Source: Allohahella sp002354735 (GTDB lineage: Bacteria; Pseudomonadota; Gammaproteobacteria; Pseudomonadales; Oleiphilaceae). Taken from it: 64,000 bases of DNA. The number at the start of each line of letters is the position of its first letter. Within the stretch, counting starts at the first letter, position 1. Position numbers and translations under genes: made by a program. The notes beneath the pieces are model-generated. The model was not told the DNA's origin and did no database searches. It worked only from the letters and a program-made list of their open reading frames with translations. Location of the stretch: the NCBI RefSeq assembly GCF_047946665.1, contig NZ_CP172312.1:620001-684000 (forward strand), given 5' to 3'. This document shows positions 34,084-41,997 of the stretch, in pieces.

Positions 34084-34487
34084 CTTCAGCACTTTACGCT
34101 TATGCAGCCGATGCCATGCTGTTCGTGCACGTGCTGTTCGTTGCCTTCGTCGTGGTCGGCCTCGTCCTGATCTTCGCTGGGGGTATATGCAGATGGCGCT
34201 GGGTACGAAATTTCTGGTTCAGGCTCGCGCACCTCGCTGGCATTGGGATCGTGGTATTGCAGGCCTGGCTCGGGATGATCTGTCCGTTAACGATCTGGGA
34301 AATGCAGCTTCGGGAGCGCGCAAGAGAATTCCATTACGACGGTTCGTTCATAGCTCATTGGCTCAACGAGCTTCTGTATTATCAGGCGCCAGCGTGGGTC
34401 TTTATCGTCTGTTACACCGTCTTCGGTGCGCTGGTTGTGCTCAGCTGGTTTCTGGTGCCGCCTGGAAAACCGAATGGCGCTCGCTAA
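34080..34487 (+). CDS. DUF2784 membrane protein
   Basis: 135 residues with about four membrane helices. The DUF2784 pattern is present: Phe-Val-His-x-x-Phe-Val near the N-terminus, a Trp-Leu-Gly-Met-Ile-Cys-Pro-Leu-Thr-x-Trp-Glu segment in the middle (about 72-83), and a late His-Trp-Leu-Asn-Glu-Leu-Leu-Tyr-Tyr. Function unknown. ATG overlaps the GNAT stop by 4 bp. Its 3' end overlaps the convergent GGDEF-EAL gene by 47 bp. Confidence 0.85.
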   Translation: MTSALYAYAADAMLFVHVLFVAFVVVGLVLIFAGGICRWRWVRNFWFRLAHLAGIGIVVLQAWLGMICPLTIWEMQLRERAREFHYDGSFIAHWLNELLYYQAPAWVFIVCYTVFGALVVLSWFLVPPGKPNGAR

Positions 34488-37044
34488 GCCACTGCTTCAG
34501 TTCTTCGACTGGCAGCGGGTGGCAGAGCCAGAAGCCCTGGAGTCGATCACAGCCCATAGACTTCAGTAGACGAGCGGTTTCCTCGTTTTCCACACCTTCG
34601 GCTACCAGGCGATAGCCCAATCCGTGCGCCATGTTGATTGCGGTTTCGACAATCACCTTCGAGCTCTCGCTGGTGCAGATATCTGTGATGAGCGATTTAT
34701 CCAGCTTGATTTCGCTGGCCGGCAAGCGCTTCAGATAAGACAGGGAAGAGTAACCACTGCCGAAGTCGTCGATCGACACTTCGACCCCGAGATCCGCAAT
34801 TTCCTTGAGGGCGAGCAGCCCTTTTTCAGGATCTTCCATGGCCGCTGTTTCAGTGAGCTCGACCGTGAGGCGGCGGGCGTCGATGCGTGTGAGCATCGGC
34901 TCGATCAAAGCCTTGAGGTCGCCCGACACGAGATCGCGAGCGGAGATATTGATCGAGAGCTTGAGTTGCGGAGCGTCAACGAGAACGCTGGCGAGTTCAT
35001 TGATACTGTTTTCGATCATCCAGCGTGTCAGCTCCGTGATGACACCGGTTTCTTCGGCCAAAGGTATGAAGTCGACTGGAGAAACCCAGCCGCGCTCAGG
35101 ATGATGCCAGCGGATGAGCGCTTCGACGCCGACAATTTTGTCCGTGATCAGACAGGCCTTGGGTTGATAATGAATAGTCGTGACGTCGTTTTGCAAAGCT
35201 TCCCTGAGATCGGTCATCAGTGTGAGCCGACTCTCACTGTAAATATCGTAGTTTCGTGAGTAAAAACCGACAGTACGCTTATCACGAGGCGCAATTTCCA
35301 TCGCCACGTGTGCATTGCGTATGAGCAGTGCCGCATGATCACCATGCATCGGATAAGTCGCGGCGCCGAACTTCGGATGCAGCTCAATGGCCAGGTTGTC
35401 CAGCAACAATGCTTCGGAGAGACGTTTCAGCGCCGTTTCCAGCGCTTCGAAGTCGTCCTCGACCTTACTGGCATTCACCAGCAGACCAAAGGAGTCACTG
35501 GAGAGTTGATACACCCGCTCCACGCGCCCCATATCATCACGCACGGTGTGCACGTAGGGCAGGCCTGCTGCCAGGGTATTCATCTGTGAAGCGACGTTCT
35601 GGATAAGTTGTTCGCTCTGAGTCAATCCGAGCGTGCGATTGATTTCCTCCATGCGGGTCACTCGACCTACGCCGACCATGTAATGACCTCCTGGATCCCG
35701 CTGCAGTTGCTGATTCACGACCCACTCAAAGCGATTCCTGTTGGGCAGGCGCGTAACGGGGTCGTGCATCATCGCGTAGGTCAGTTTCATCTGCGCGTCG
35801 TGACGGGCTATCTCCATGCGCAGACGGTCGGCCTGCGCCTCGATCTTGTCTTCACGCTCCCGGTGCAGGCGGTCGGCCAGGGCCAACGTTAGTATGAACG
35901 CTTCAAGGCCAGAGCCGATCTGCATGGCATATTGAGTGAGAAAGTTCTCAGGGAAGAAGCCCATCGTACGCCCGGCTGTGGCCAGTACGCCAATGGTCAG
36001 CGGAGTCCATGCGATGGTGAAAAACATGCCTGCGCGTAAACCGGCTGCCCAGGTTATGGGCCCTGCGACGAACAGCAGTGAGAAAAAGACGAACGAGGAA
36101 TAGGCAGAGAATTTCACAGCAAGATTGTAAGTGAAGAAAGAAGCCGCCAGAAGATTGAAGACTTCGAAGTAGATCATGGCCTTGATGGCGAGGTCGAGCC
36201 TGGGGCTATGTTCCCTGGTTTTCAGAAACTCCCGGCAGAAGAGCACCGAAAACAGAGCCAGAAGAGGCATCGATAAGAGTAAGGCTCGGCTGTGGAGACC
36301 CGGGAGCTGCGGATAGAGGTGCTGAAAGCCGTACCCACGCATCGACACGAAAAATACCAGATAGCCCGCTATGGCCAGCGCGTAGAAAAGGTAGAGCTTT
36401 TCCCTTAACTTCAGAAAGATCGCCATGTTGATCATGATAATAATCGTCAGGCAACCGAAGAAGAAAAAGTGAAATTTCTGCTCCCTGGCAGCTGCCTCGA
36501 AGAACTGGTTTTCCCGCCAGACTTTCAACGGCAGGATCATGGAACCGTCGGTGCGGACGCGGACATAGATGGTCTTCACTTCTTCAGCTGCGAGCGATAT
36601 GCGCAGCAGCATGTTGGGGTGATCCACCTGTCTCGGTTTGAACGGTCGCGTATCGCCGGTTGCGAATTCGCTGAGCTTCTCACCGTTGGACAGTACGTGA
36701 AACACCACATCATCCAACAGGGGGTAGGCAAGCTCGGCGATCAGGTCGCGACGGTAGGCACTGTCGTTCCGCACAGCGAAGCGCAGCCAGTAAGCATCGT
36801 CAGAGATACCGAAAGTGGCGTTGTCATTTGCTACCTGCTGCCACTGGTTTTCGGGAACTTCGAGGACATCTTCGAGCGTCGCGTTGCCGCCTGTATCAAC
36901 CAGATATTGATAATGCGACTCGACGGGCGTCGAAGTCGTAACTGGAATGGGGCGCAAACTCGCGTGAGCCATCTGCCATGCGCACAGCAGTGCTATCGCC
37001 AGGAGACAAGCCAGAGGAAAAGTTAAGACGCGGGATGAACTCAC
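34441..37044 (-). CDS. 7TMR-DISM membrane receptor with GGDEF-EAL, probable cyclic-di-GMP phosphodiesterase
   Basis: 867 residues from GTG 37044. A signal segment (1-28), a periplasmic 7TMR-DISMED2 carbohydrate-binding-like domain (about 35-165), seven membrane helices (about 185-395), a GGDEF domain (about 425-570) and an EAL domain (about 600-855). The GGDEF signature reads Ser-Ser-Asp-Ser-Phe, so it is probably inactive. The EAL residues are intact (Glu-Ala-Leu-Ile-Arg-Trp, Asn in Ile-Asn-Ile-Ser-Ala, Asp-Asp-Phe-Gly-Ser-Gly, Lys in Ile-Lys-Leu-Asp-Lys, Gln-Gly-Phe). It should lower cyclic-di-GMP in answer to a periplasmic ligand. It overlaps DUF2784 tail to tail. Confidence 0.9.
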   Translation of the reverse strand: MSSSRVLTFPLACLLAIALLCAWQMAHASLRPIPVTTSTPVESHYQYLVDTGGNATLEDVLEVPENQWQQVANDNATFGISDDAYWLRFAVRNDSAYRRDLIAELAYPLLDDVVFHVLSNGEKLSEFATGDTRPFKPRQVDHPNMLLRISLAAEEVKTIYVRVRTDGSMILPLKVWRENQFFEAAAREQKFHFFFFGCLTIIIMINMAIFLKLREKLYLFYALAIAGYLVFFVSMRGYGFQHLYPQLPGLHSRALLLSMPLLALFSVLFCREFLKTREHSPRLDLAIKAMIYFEVFNLLAASFFTYNLAVKFSAYSSFVFFSLLFVAGPITWAAGLRAGMFFTIAWTPLTIGVLATAGRTMGFFPENFLTQYAMQIGSGLEAFILTLALADRLHREREDKIEAQADRLRMEIARHDAQMKLTYAMMHDPVTRLPNRNRFEWVVNQQLQRDPGGHYMVGVGRVTRMEEINRTLGLTQSEQLIQNVASQMNTLAAGLPYVHTVRDDMGRVERVYQLSSDSFGLLVNASKVEDDFEALETALKRLSEALLLDNLAIELHPKFGAATYPMHGDHAALLIRNAHVAMEIAPRDKRTVGFYSRNYDIYSESRLTLMTDLREALQNDVTTIHYQPKACLITDKIVGVEALIRWHHPERGWVSPVDFIPLAEETGVITELTRWMIENSINELASVLVDAPQLKLSINISARDLVSGDLKALIEPMLTRIDARRLTVELTETAAMEDPEKGLLALKEIADLGVEVSIDDFGSGYSSLSYLKRLPASEIKLDKSLITDICTSESSKVIVETAINMAHGLGYRLVAEGVENEETARLLKSMGCDRLQGFWLCHPLPVEELKQWLSERHSVFQAAPETS

Positions 37045-37177
37045 ATAGATGCCTCGAGCCCTTGAGCAGCGACTGCGCTGACAAGGTTCACAACGGAGGT
37101 CTAAGTGTAGTCAATTCTCGTTCAAATCGTAACCAGCCTCATTCACTGCAACATATAAAATAGGAGCAAGATTGTCG

Positions 37178-37197
37178 GGGGGCGCCTTAAAGCCCCC
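37178..37197 (-). terminator. Hairpin across the stop codon of the solute-binding gene
   Basis: GGGGGC (37178-37183) pairs with GCCCCC (37192-37197) over an 8-nt loop; the TAA stop falls in the loop. It may stabilise or end the mRNA, but no T-run follows on the minus strand. Confidence 0.35.
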
Positions 37198-37933
37198 ACT
37201 TTTCCTCAATCGCGGAGTACATGCCCGATGTGCGGATTTTCTCAAGACCGGCGTTCAGCCTGTTCACGATCTCGTCGGGCGTCGCCAGGCTCATTGCCAG
37301 GTACAGTTCCGTATCATTGAACGAATACACCGGCACCAGTTCATCCACATCCTGTTGCGATGCGAAGTATGGACCCGCAAGCCGGTCGGCGATCCAGAGG
37401 TCGATTTGCTTCAGCGCCAAGCGCTTCGGATTGAGATCGTCGCTCTCGAGTTGGGAAACGTTAAAGCCGCGATCGAGCAGATAGTCGGTCATGACATCGC
37501 CGCGATAGCCACCGATAGTCATGGTTTTCGCGGACTCCAGATCCTTGAGCTTCAGCTTGCTGCCGGGCGGAGCAAATATTGTCCAGAGGTTTCGTGTAAG
37601 CGGGCCAACCCACTTGAATTGTGGCGCGCGTTCATCGGTATAGGTCGTGCAGAAGATGCCATGATTTTCCTTTTCCAACGCGCGGCCGTAGCCATATCCC
37701 CAGTTACGCAACTTCATCACGTAGTCCAGGCCAGTGTGTGTCATCAGCGTCTTGATCATCTCCGTGCACAGTCCGTCGATGTCATCTGCCTTGTGCTCGT
37801 AGGCGCGACCGTTGACACTCATGTTGTAAGGGGGGAAATTCTCCGTATAGAGATAGATCTTTTCAGCTGAAGCGCTGACAGCAGGCATGATTAGCGCGAG
37901 AAATAGTGAACAACGAGCGAACGACAGGCTCAT
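37187..37933 (-). CDS. Periplasmic solute-binding protein, SBP_bac_3 type, without transporter genes
   Basis: 248 residues, signal peptide 1-23, then the two-lobed family 3 binding fold (Glu-Asn-Phe-Pro-Pro-Tyr-Asn near residue 31 and Gly-Gly-Tyr-Arg-Gly-Asp near 140). These proteins bind amino acids or serve as sensors. No ABC permease or ATPase is adjacent, so it may deliver a ligand to a membrane receptor; the GGDEF-EAL protein with a periplasmic domain lies just downstream on the same strand (inference). A similar orphan is at 53.4 kb. Confidence 0.85.
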   Translation of the reverse strand: MSLSFARCSLFLALIMPAVSASAEKIYLYTENFPPYNMSVNGRAYEHKADDIDGLCTEMIKTLMTHTGLDYVMKLRNWGYGYGRALEKENHGIFCTTYTDERAPQFKWVGPLTRNLWTIFAPPGSKLKLKDLESAKTMTIGGYRGDVMTDYLLDRGFNVSQLESDDLNPKRLALKQIDLWIADRLAGPYFASQQDVDELVPVYSFNDTELYLAMSLATPDEIVNRLNAGLEKIRTSGMYSAIEEKWGL

Positions 37934-38139
37934 GGCTTGATTCCTTTCATGTGCGGAAGGGCGCGCTCAATGCGACCAGTAGTAATGGGAAGCTTGCCTG
38001 TTCAGGGCAGATCGCTGCTGAAAAGGCGGGCGTATCCTAGCATGCTGAGTATTGCCCTACTATTGCGATCGTCTGAAATTGAGACAGCAGTCAATGCTTG
38101 AAAAATCGCTGAGCAAGTTGCCATAAAAGAGGTGCAGGA

Positions 38140-38640
38140 ATGACGATAAGAGAAGCCACAGCAGCTGACTTCGATCAGATCTGGCCGATCTTTCATGAGG
38201 TCGCGGCCGCCGGTGAAACTTACGCCTACCCTCGCAATGTCACTCAGGTAGAAGCTCTGAAATTGTGGCTGACGACCCCGCTGAAAACCTTTGTGTTCGA
38301 AGATCAGGATCAGATCCTGGGTACCTACTACATCAAGGCCAATCAGCAGGGCCCGGGTGATCATGTGTGCAACTGCGGTTATATGGTTTCGTCTGCCGCC
38401 CGAGGGCGTGGTATCGCCGCTACAATGTGCGATCACTCGCAGCACATTGCCCTCGAGCTGGGTTTCAAGGCCATGCAATTCAACTTCGTGGCATCTACAA
38501 ACGAGGGCGCAGTGAGCCTCTGGCAAAGACTGGGTTTCGACGTGGTTGGTCGACTGCCGAAGGCGTTCAAGCACCCGGTAAGCGGTTATGTCGATGCACT
38601 CGTCATGTACAAATGGCTTGATCCTGGGACTGCCGGCTAG
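38140..38640 (+). CDS. GNAT-family N-acetyltransferase
   Basis: 166 residues with a full GNAT domain. The acetyl-CoA loop is Ala-Ala-Arg-Gly-Arg-Gly-Ile-Ala (about 86-93), and the Leu-Gly-Phe-Asp-Val-Val-Gly near residue 130 closes the core, followed by the Leu-Pro-Lys-Ala-Phe-Lys-His-Pro common in L-amino-acid/phosphinothricin-type members. The acceptor is not deducible. GCAGGA precedes the ATG. It is followed after 3 bp by the hypothetical gene, so they share a transcript. Confidence 0.88.
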   Translation: MTIREATAADFDQIWPIFHEVAAAGETYAYPRNVTQVEALKLWLTTPLKTFVFEDQDQILGTYYIKANQQGPGDHVCNCGYMVSSAARGRGIAATMCDHSQHIALELGFKAMQFNFVASTNEGAVSLWQRLGFDVVGRLPKAFKHPVSGYVDALVMYKWLDPGTAG

Positions 38641-38643
38641 GTC

Positions 38644-39186
38644 ATGCAAAGCTTCAGGAACGCAGCACTGCACTTCAGTATCGATGTCCCGCCCGGGTGG
38701 GTCCTCCTGCCTGGCGCTTGGGCGAAAAAGCTGAAGATGACTGGCGCCTCAACATCAGAGGGGCTTGCGCACACACTCAGTAAGGCGAGCGAACCACTGA
38801 TGTCGATGTACCTCCCGCAGGAGAATCCCATTGCGGCCGTGCCTACGGTTCAGTGCACAGTGAAGCCGACATCGATCATGTCGGCATTCGGTACGCTCGG
38901 CAGCGTCATCGAAGCGACCATCCCCCAGCTCGCTATGGCCTTCCCTGACTTCGAGCTTCTTGAACGGTTTGATACGCTGCTGTTCGCAGGGGTGAGAAGC
39001 GCCTATATGAAAAGTTCGATGAGCGTACTGAATGAGGACCATGTGCGTTACCCGTGCATGTCTGAGCTCTATATCTGCCATTCACCCCAGGCGATTTTCA
39101 TGTTCGGGTTCACCGGCTCCTCGGATCCCGCATTGCGTCCGACCGACGACATGGCAGCGATCAAACGCTCGATTCGTCTTCACTGA
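38644..39186 (+). CDS. Hypothetical cytosolic protein (DcrB/PsbP-like look)
   Basis: 180 residues, no signal peptide and no membrane segment. The N-terminal half, Phe-Ser-Ile-Asp-Val-Pro-Pro-Gly-Trp, resembles the start of DcrB/PsbP-fold proteins, and the rest alternates short strands. I do not recognise a family. It sits 3 bp after the GNAT gene, so the two are co-transcribed and may work together, for example as substrate and modifier, but nothing in the sequence proves it. Confidence 0.6.
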   Translation: MQSFRNAALHFSIDVPPGWVLLPGAWAKKLKMTGASTSEGLAHTLSKASEPLMSMYLPQENPIAAVPTVQCTVKPTSIMSAFGTLGSVIEATIPQLAMAFPDFELLERFDTLLFAGVRSAYMKSSMSVLNEDHVRYPCMSELYICHSPQAIFMFGFTGSSDPALRPTDDMAAIKRSIRLH

Positions 39187-39258
39187 TTCACCGTGTTGGC
39201 GGTTAAACAGATTGGGGGTGATCTGTTTCACATTCCTTCACACTCCGCTCTAAAACGC

Positions 39259-39288
39259 TTGCATAAACCCTTGTTGCTGAACATTAAT
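39259..39288 (+). promoter_or_regulatory. Possible promoter of the trypsin gene
   Basis: TTGCAT (39259-39264) and ATTAAT (39283-39288) are 18 bp apart in the AT-rich part of the 250-bp gap before the protease. A hairpin (ACGCCC...GGGCGT, about 39307-39325) follows and would lie in the 5' leader. Confidence 0.3.
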
Positions 39289-39436
39289 GTATTGTCATTT
39301 CCGGCGACGCCCCACAACAGGGCGTGCTGGCACTGGCTGAATAGTGCATTAAAACTTTACCTCTGACTCCGCTGATGAGAGGCCTTTCCGGGCCTATGCA
39401 GTCCATCGCATAACCCCAAAAGGGAAGGGAATACTC

Positions 39437-40921
39437 TTGAAAACGACCAAGACTCTTCTAGCCGGTCTTACACTGGCTGGCCTAGGAACCATTACGTCCG
39501 CATATGCCGACCAACCCGTCGCGCCACCGGGGACTGATGACGTCATCATGTACATAGTGGGCGGCACGCCTGCAGAAGATGGCCCATACCGTTTCACAGT
39601 TTCGCTGCAGCGCAACGGCAGCCACTTCTGTGGTGGGAGTTACATCGCCAATAACTGGATTCTCACGGCCGCACACTGCGTACCTACAGGTTCGACCAGC
39701 GGCCTGAGCGTGCTGATTGGACGCAACGACCTCAATGCAAGCGGTGGTGAACGCATCGCTGTTTCGCAGGTCATCGTGCATCCAAGCTATAACGACCGTA
39801 CAAGCAACAACGATATCGCGCTCCTGCGGCTGCAGTCACCCGTGACGGTCTCGGCAGCGAAGGTCAGGCTGGCCAACGCCAGTGAGACATCACAGGGGGC
39901 TGGTGAGGGCGATCTGGTCACCGTTACTGGCTGGGGTGCTACCCGTGAAGGCGGCCCAGGCTCGGCTGATCTCCTGAAGGTAGATGTACCGGTTGTCAGC
40001 AACAGCAGTTGCAACTCGGCTTATGGCAACATCACCTCGAACATGCTGTGCGCGGGCTATACCTCAGGAGGGCGGGACTCATGCCAGGGCGACAGCGGTG
40101 GTCCGCTGGTATTCCAGAGCCAGGGTCAATTTTATCAGGTGGGTGTGGTGTCATTTGGCAATGGCTGTGCGAGACCTAATTATCCTGGCGTCTACACCCG
40201 GGTATCGCAGTATACAGACTGGATCGCCCAGTACACCGGCAGCACGCCACCGCCACCGCCGCCGGCTGACAATGTTCTGAAGAATGGCGAACCGCAAACG
40301 GTTTCCGGAAGCCGTAATCAGGAGAAGATCTTTAAGGTCAATGTGCCGGCTGGTGCCGATAATCTCGCCATCAAACTTTCCGGCGGTAGCGGCGATGCAG
40401 ACCTATACGTTCGCTTCGGCAGTCAGCCAACAACCAGCACCTATGATTGCAGACCCTACCAGGACGGCAATAATGAGAGTTGCAGCGAAGCCGAGCTTGG
40501 TGAGACCAAGGCCGGGGTGTACTACGTGAGCGTGCGTGGCTACAGCAACTTCAGTGGTGCACAGTTGGTCGCGACCTATACCTCTGGTGGTACTGGTGGA
40601 GACACTGGTGGCGACAACGGCGGCGCTACGCTGTCCCAGCAGAACCTGTCAGGCAGCGCAGGCTACTGGCGCTACTACACCATCGATGTCGCACAGGGTA
40701 GCAGTGCGCTCGAGGTCGTAACTGGTGAAGGTTCAGGCGACGCCGACCTCTACGTTCGCTACGGCGCCAGACCAACCAGCAGTTCTTATCACTGCCGGTC
40801 CAATCAGAATGCCAATGAAGAGCAGTGTCGGTTCAGCAATCCTCCTGCTGGCACCTGGCACATCGGCATTCGTGGCTACCGCAACTACAGCGGCCTGTCT
40901 CTGGAGGCTGCAGCCAACTAG
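39437..40921 (+). CDS. Secreted trypsin-like serine protease with two PPC domains
   Basis: 494 residues from TTG 39437, preceded by AAGGGAA. Signal peptide 1-24, a short propeptide ending before Ile-Val-Gly-Gly (residues 40-43), then an S1 peptidase domain (about 40-270) with H80, D126 and S220. D214, six residues before the serine, predicts trypsin-type cleavage after Arg or Lys. A Pro-rich linker (about 271-276) leads to two pre-peptidase C-terminal (PPC) beta-sandwiches (about 280-390 and 397-494), which usually aid secretion or surface binding. The type II secretion system is the likely route. Confidence 0.95.
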   Translation: MKTTKTLLAGLTLAGLGTITSAYADQPVAPPGTDDVIMYIVGGTPAEDGPYRFTVSLQRNGSHFCGGSYIANNWILTAAHCVPTGSTSGLSVLIGRNDLNASGGERIAVSQVIVHPSYNDRTSNNDIALLRLQSPVTVSAAKVRLANASETSQGAGEGDLVTVTGWGATREGGPGSADLLKVDVPVVSNSSCNSAYGNITSNMLCAGYTSGGRDSCQGDSGGPLVFQSQGQFYQVGVVSFGNGCARPNYPGVYTRVSQYTDWIAQYTGSTPPPPPPADNVLKNGEPQTVSGSRNQEKIFKVNVPAGADNLAIKLSGGSGDADLYVRFGSQPTTSTYDCRPYQDGNNESCSEAELGETKAGVYYVSVRGYSNFSGAQLVATYTSGGTGGDTGGDNGGATLSQQNLSGSAGYWRYYTIDVAQGSSALEVVTGEGSGDADLYVRYGARPTSSSYHCRSNQNANEEQCRFSNPPAGTWHIGIRGYRNYSGLSLEAAAN

Positions 40922-40940
40922 GGCGTCCCCCGCCCAACCC

Positions 40941-40970
40941 ACCCTCGGCCAGCCGGTCGGGGGTTTTCTT
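40941..40970 (+). terminator. Rho-independent terminator of the trypsin gene
   Basis: ACCCTCGGCC (40941-40950) pairs with GGTCGGGGGT (40955-40964), two G-U pairs included, over a 4-nt loop, followed by TTTCTT. It is 19 nt after the stop. Confidence 0.8.
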
Positions 40971-41261
40971 ATTGCGCTTCGAGTGCCCGGCGCTTGCCTA
41001 CTGACTGAAAATATTGCACATCATCTTGTAGTATTAACCGATGGCGGGTGGCCGGTTCTCATCTTCGATGTCACGCGTTTCCTTGTAAGACTCCCTATGG
41101 CTGCGGGCTCGCGCCGAATCCGATGATCGACGCATAATGCCCGGCACACTCTTTGCTTTTCTCCTGTTCGGTAACTTTAAGGATAGTGTTAGCGGTAGCA
41201 ACAAAGGCGAGCAGATGGAGCCGCCGACTACCGCGTTATTCATGGTAGAAAGGAGAGTATT
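40971..41261. other. Non-coding stretch before the SYLF gene
   Basis: About 290 bp without a convincing gene. It should hold the SYLF promoter; GAAAGGAGAG ends 6 nt before the ATG at 41262. No repeat or operator stands out. Confidence 0.4.
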
Positions 41262-41960
41262 ATGAACATGAAACTCAATTCGATAGCCGCCAGTATGATT
41301 GCAATCGCGTCAGTTGGTTTCACACCAGCTGCGGTGTATGCGGCAGAAACGACCAAGGTTGAAAATCCTGCTGAGACCCGAGCGGAGTCCAAGGACACGC
41401 TGCAGGAAGCTGCCAATGTTCTTGAGAACATGAAAAAAGAGCCTGATGCAGAAAAGCTTCTCCAGGATGCCAAAGGCGTGTTCCTGGTGCCTAACTACGC
41501 TCGCGCAGCACTCGGGGTCGGTGCGGCTGGTGGTGAGGGCGTGCTTCTTACCAACCAGAATGGTGAATGGAGTGGCCCAATGTTCTATAACATGGGCGCT
41601 ATCAATGCCGGGCTTGAAATCGGTATAGAGGCTGGCCAGATCGCCATGGTATTAAGAACCGATAAAGCCGTTGAAAAGTTCATGGACGAGCATAACTTTT
41701 CGTTGAATGCCGACGCAGGGCTGACCATCGTAGACTTTTCCGCGCGTGGACAGGCTTCATGGGGCAAGGGCGATATCGTACTGTGGTCCGATACTGAAGG
41801 CGCTTTTGTCGATGCGGCAGTGACGGTCGAGGATATCTTCTGGGATGAAGAAGAAAACATGGCTTTCTACGGCAAGGACGTTCAGCCATCAACTGTGGCC
41901 GAAGGCAAGGTGAAAACAAGGGAAGAAAACCCAGTTATAATTCTGCTGGGCACCCGATAA
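41262..41960 (+). CDS. Secreted SYLF (YSC84-type) lipid-binding protein
   Basis: 232 residues, signal peptide 1-27. The rest is one SYLF/YSC84 domain: Ala-Lys-Gly-Val-Phe-Leu-Val-Pro near residue 70, then Gly-Gly-Glu-Gly-Val-Leu (about 90-95) and Gly-x-x-Gly-Leu-Glu-Ile-Gly-Ile-Glu-Ala-Gly-Gln (about 112-124). Eukaryotic SYLF domains bind phosphoinositides; bacterial secreted ones have no settled role and are expected in the periplasm or outer membrane. Monocistronic between two terminator-like hairpins. Confidence 0.9.
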   Translation: MNMKLNSIAASMIAIASVGFTPAAVYAAETTKVENPAETRAESKDTLQEAANVLENMKKEPDAEKLLQDAKGVFLVPNYARAALGVGAAGGEGVLLTNQNGEWSGPMFYNMGAINAGLEIGIEAGQIAMVLRTDKAVEKFMDEHNFSLNADAGLTIVDFSARGQASWGKGDIVLWSDTEGAFVDAAVTVEDIFWDEEENMAFYGKDVQPSTVAEGKVKTREENPVIILLGTR

Positions 41961-41970
41961 CGGGTCCTTT

Positions 41971-41992
41971 CTGGAGGGGCTTGCCCCTCCAG
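41971..41992. terminator. Bidirectional hairpin between SYLF and the TonB receptor
   Basis: CTGGAGGGGC (41971-41980) pairs perfectly with GCCCCTCCAG (41983-41992). It lies between the converging 3' ends of the SYLF and TonB-receptor genes. The T-tract is poor on both strands. Confidence 0.65.
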
Positions 41993-41997
41993 GCTCT

